NCBI RefSeq assembly: GCF_035046505.1
Contig: NC_089822.1
Span: 110,625,307-110,689,306, forward strand
DNA from: Tiliqua scincoides
Taxonomy: Eukaryota > Chordata > Lepidosauria > Squamata > Scincidae
Length of the DNA stretch: 64,000 nt
Direction: 5' to 3'
This document shows, in pieces, positions 61,226 to 64,000 of the stretch. Both the position numbers and the translations under genes were made by a program. The first letter of the stretch is position 1, and each line of letters begins with the position of its first letter. The notes below the pieces were generated by a model that made no database searches, was not told the origin of the DNA, and saw nothing but the letters and a program-made list of their open reading frames with translations.

Positions 61226-64000
61226 ATTTGAAATGTGTTACCACATTTAGAATACAAGGTACAATTCCAGTTGCCTCATCTTAAAAACAAATATTGTACT
61301 TCTGGAATAGATTCAGAAAATGGCAATCCAGTTTATTAAACACCTGGAACATTTTCCCTACAAGAAAAGACTTCAAAAAAAATTTTTTTAATTTATTTTT
61401 TAAAAAAGAAACTATAATTGGACTTATGGGACATGGTAGAGATTTTAAAAATTGTGATTTGGGTATAGAACATGAATAGAGAAAGATCCCCACCTCACAT
61501 ATTAGCATTTTAAATTAAAATGTTACCTTTCTTATGTGTGATGTTTGAATATTTCTTTTCTACAGTGATCTGTTTTTGAGGAGTTGCCTTTCTGCTGTTC
61601 ACATTATGTTTTGAACTGTAATGAACTTCAAAGTAGCTTACGTTAGGATGCCTGAAGGGGCACACCCTTTACAATGGAAAACTCCCAGCCAATTAAGCTT
61701 CACCATAGGCCCCCAGTGTACCAGAGTTACTGCTCTGCAGCATTTTCCACTATAGTTGATATCCTTCCTTACACTGTCTTTCTGAACTTTCACAACCACC
61801 ACCAAAGTGTAAACCCAACATTGACCCTTTCTGTGGTCAGGGCAGGAAGGGAGGGAGAGGAGATGACACCCCACACATCCACCAAAAAGTAACATGGGAA
61901 GGACGAGCATTTACACAACACTGAGTGTATGTCATAACAAGACAGGAACCCATCTTCTCCCACCCCACAGCAAATAGGAATTTTAGGTAGAATTTAAATC
62001 AGAAAACTAACATGGAGGAAAACTATTAACCTCCAAGCATCACTGCCTCCAGTTCAGTTTTGGGGCTACAACATGGCTGCATCTAACCATGGATCTCCCA
62101 CATCACATGGGAGCAATATACAGCAGGTTCATATGCCCTGTTATTACTCTCAGGTGTAGATTGACAGCATCCACTTCCCAGATGAAACAAAGTCGTGAAG
62201 CATCCCCTATCTAAGAATGGACTTTCACACCTCATCCCTGGGTGTCACAAGACAAACATGGCTTATTTGTACATGCAGTTGGTGCATGGTACATATAGTG
62301 GGTGTTGATTGAACATATGGGACATCATAGGATTTTGCTATTTTGTTGCTTGGGTTGGTTTTATTGTATTGTATTTTTGTTCTGAATTGTTTGATATTTT
62401 ATTTTTCCCTTATTGAATACCACTTTGGGCATTTAGGTTGAAATTTATACACTTCAGAAATAAAGTTCACCAGACATGGCTACAAGGAGGACACATCCCT
62501 GATCCCTAAGCATTATGCTCCAGATCTTGCAGCGTATCTTGGGCTGTGCTTGTTTTCTTCTCATTTTGGGCAGAAGATTGGAGAGGTGAAATTGTTTCCA
62601 GTAGGTCCCCCCATCCCACATTATTTTTATGAGGATGTACCATGAAGGGAGGTAATCACAGGCATTTTCAAAACAGGAACTTCAACTCCTAAGTTCCACT
62701 TGGGCTAAACCTCTGGTCGTGTCTACAAGGCCAGAATTTGGCCTAGCACTCTCAACTAACAGCATGGCACAGGCAACATGGTCTCAGCTCTGTTGGTGCT
62801 GGGCTGCATGTAGGCTCCCACAGCCTGGGAAAGTGGGGAAAACAAAGTTTCAGCTTGAAATGTAATCAGCATATGCAGGGAATGGGAGAATCACTGTTGT
62901 GCTTCCTCACTGAATTTTAGGAATGTCATGATTTCTTTTCTCCGCATCAGAACAGCACAATGATAGACAAAGATTTAACAGTAAGGCTTTTCTATGATAG
63001 AGGTGCAGCAATGAAGGTGGGCAGACAAACCATTCACCTGTTGAATTTGTAACAGGTTAAAGGCACAGACCTTTTGTCAGAAAAATATGTGGAACTTTAC
63101 TTTCAAATTTAATTTCTGTCAATACAGTATAGAATTCTGGCTCTATACTATTCATACATGCCAGTTCCTGGGAAAATGGTCCTCTTCTGCATTACAGCAC
63201 AATCTTTTGCATGTTTACTCAGAAATGTTCCCTCTGTTCAAAGTTCCTCTCAAATGTTCAAATGTTCAAAAGTTCAAATGTTCCTCTCCTAGGAACATGT
63301 GCAGAAAACTGCATCCTTAAATATGTTTTTCTTCAAGCACTCTAGGGCTCAGACATTTTCCATAGAAGTATCTTGGTGGATTATCTCCTGTCCCTGTTCT
63401 GGAAAGCTTATAGAAATTTGAGCAGTAAATGGCAACTCCATTTTCCTTCCTAGCCCATCAGCTAGGCTTTAGATATTCTCCAAATTCAAAACTCATGGTG
63501 CTGAAACTAATAGGACTCCTGGCCTTCAGGGTTTATCTCTATACAGGAAAAGGTTATCTCCGTCTTGGACACTGGTATCATGACAAGAGACAGCTGCCAG
63601 GCTTCTCTGAGACTTCCTGATATAAACCCAGTGCAAGCTGGTAATCTGTGTTTTCATATCTTTCCTTGCAAACAGCCTGCTGATCTTTTTGTTGTCTCAA
63701 GAGTTAAGTTCTAGGGCAAACACAAAAAGTCAGCTGGAGACACAGCTGAGGAAGGCAGGGGGAAGAGAACAAAGCAGTACTATGCTTCTACAGCAGAACT
63801 CAGGAACCCAAGGGGACATTTCTTCTGCACATATCTATTGAACCTCACTCACTTTTTGCAGCCACAGCAGCCTAGTGAATACTGTGGAGGCAGAGTTGAG
63901 GACCTTCTCAATATAAATGCTTAGTCATCATAGGCTCACTGTACAGTTGGGCACTCTTTACTATCTCTCAGTCTCCATTCCCCATCTGCAGAGTAGGGAT
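61226..64000. other. Right-end non-coding stretch, no gene seen
   Basis: Short frames only. A partial palindromic MITE string (AATCTTTTGCATGTTTACTC) lies near 63200, and an L2-like tail may lie at 62400-62465. I found nothing that looks like an exon. Confidence 0.4.

Overview
The window is vertebrate nuclear DNA, most likely from a squamate reptile (a lizard). It has long introns, CpG-rich first exons, and many CR1, L2 and L1 LINE remnants, hAT-type MITEs, a 5S-derived SINE-like copy and a betaretrovirus-like fossil. Gene content and order match the human 19p13 block in which FARSA and SYCE2 share a strand and GCDH converges on them. I saw no bacterial or organellar features.

Layout. 1-5620: a decayed L1 on +, with a SINE-like tail, a CR1 tail, a MITE-like piece and a 54-bp L2 tail inserted. 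5682-6600: an LTR-like fossil fragment on the minus strand. 7128-11635: a betaretrovirus-like ERV on the minus strand with two 265-bp LTRs that look identical, a tRNA-Trp primer site and a 6-bp target duplication. 11840-12216: four tandem copies of an 85-95 bp palindromic MITE directly before FARSA. 12307-25803: FARSA (+), 13 coding exons, 508 aa. 26840-27960: old CR1-like debris. 29314-30825 plus a probable 5' non-coding exon ending at 35657: an unrecognised single-pass membrane protein gene (-), 139 aa. 40698-43783: SYCE2 (+), 169 aa. 46018-58442: GCDH (-), 11 coding exons, 439 aa, with a CpG-rich probable promoter at 59130-59560. 59600-64000: repeats and unassigned sequence.

The three named genes do not form a pathway. 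FARSA is the cytosolic phenylalanyl-tRNA synthetase alpha subunit, SYCE2 is a meiotic synaptonemal complex protein, and GCDH is a mitochondrial lysine/tryptophan catabolic enzyme. For all three I set exon borders by AG/GT sites and reading phase. Each sums to a whole number of codons and to the family's expected length.

The most interesting points are: the unrecognised membrane protein gene between FARSA and SYCE2; the young-looking but reduced ERV; a hAT element carrying a CR1, inserted 14 nt inside a GCDH splice donor; the FARSA exon 2 donor copied four times in an AT-rich tandem repeat; and a TTAA-bounded mini-MITE of about 71-83 bp present in four copies.
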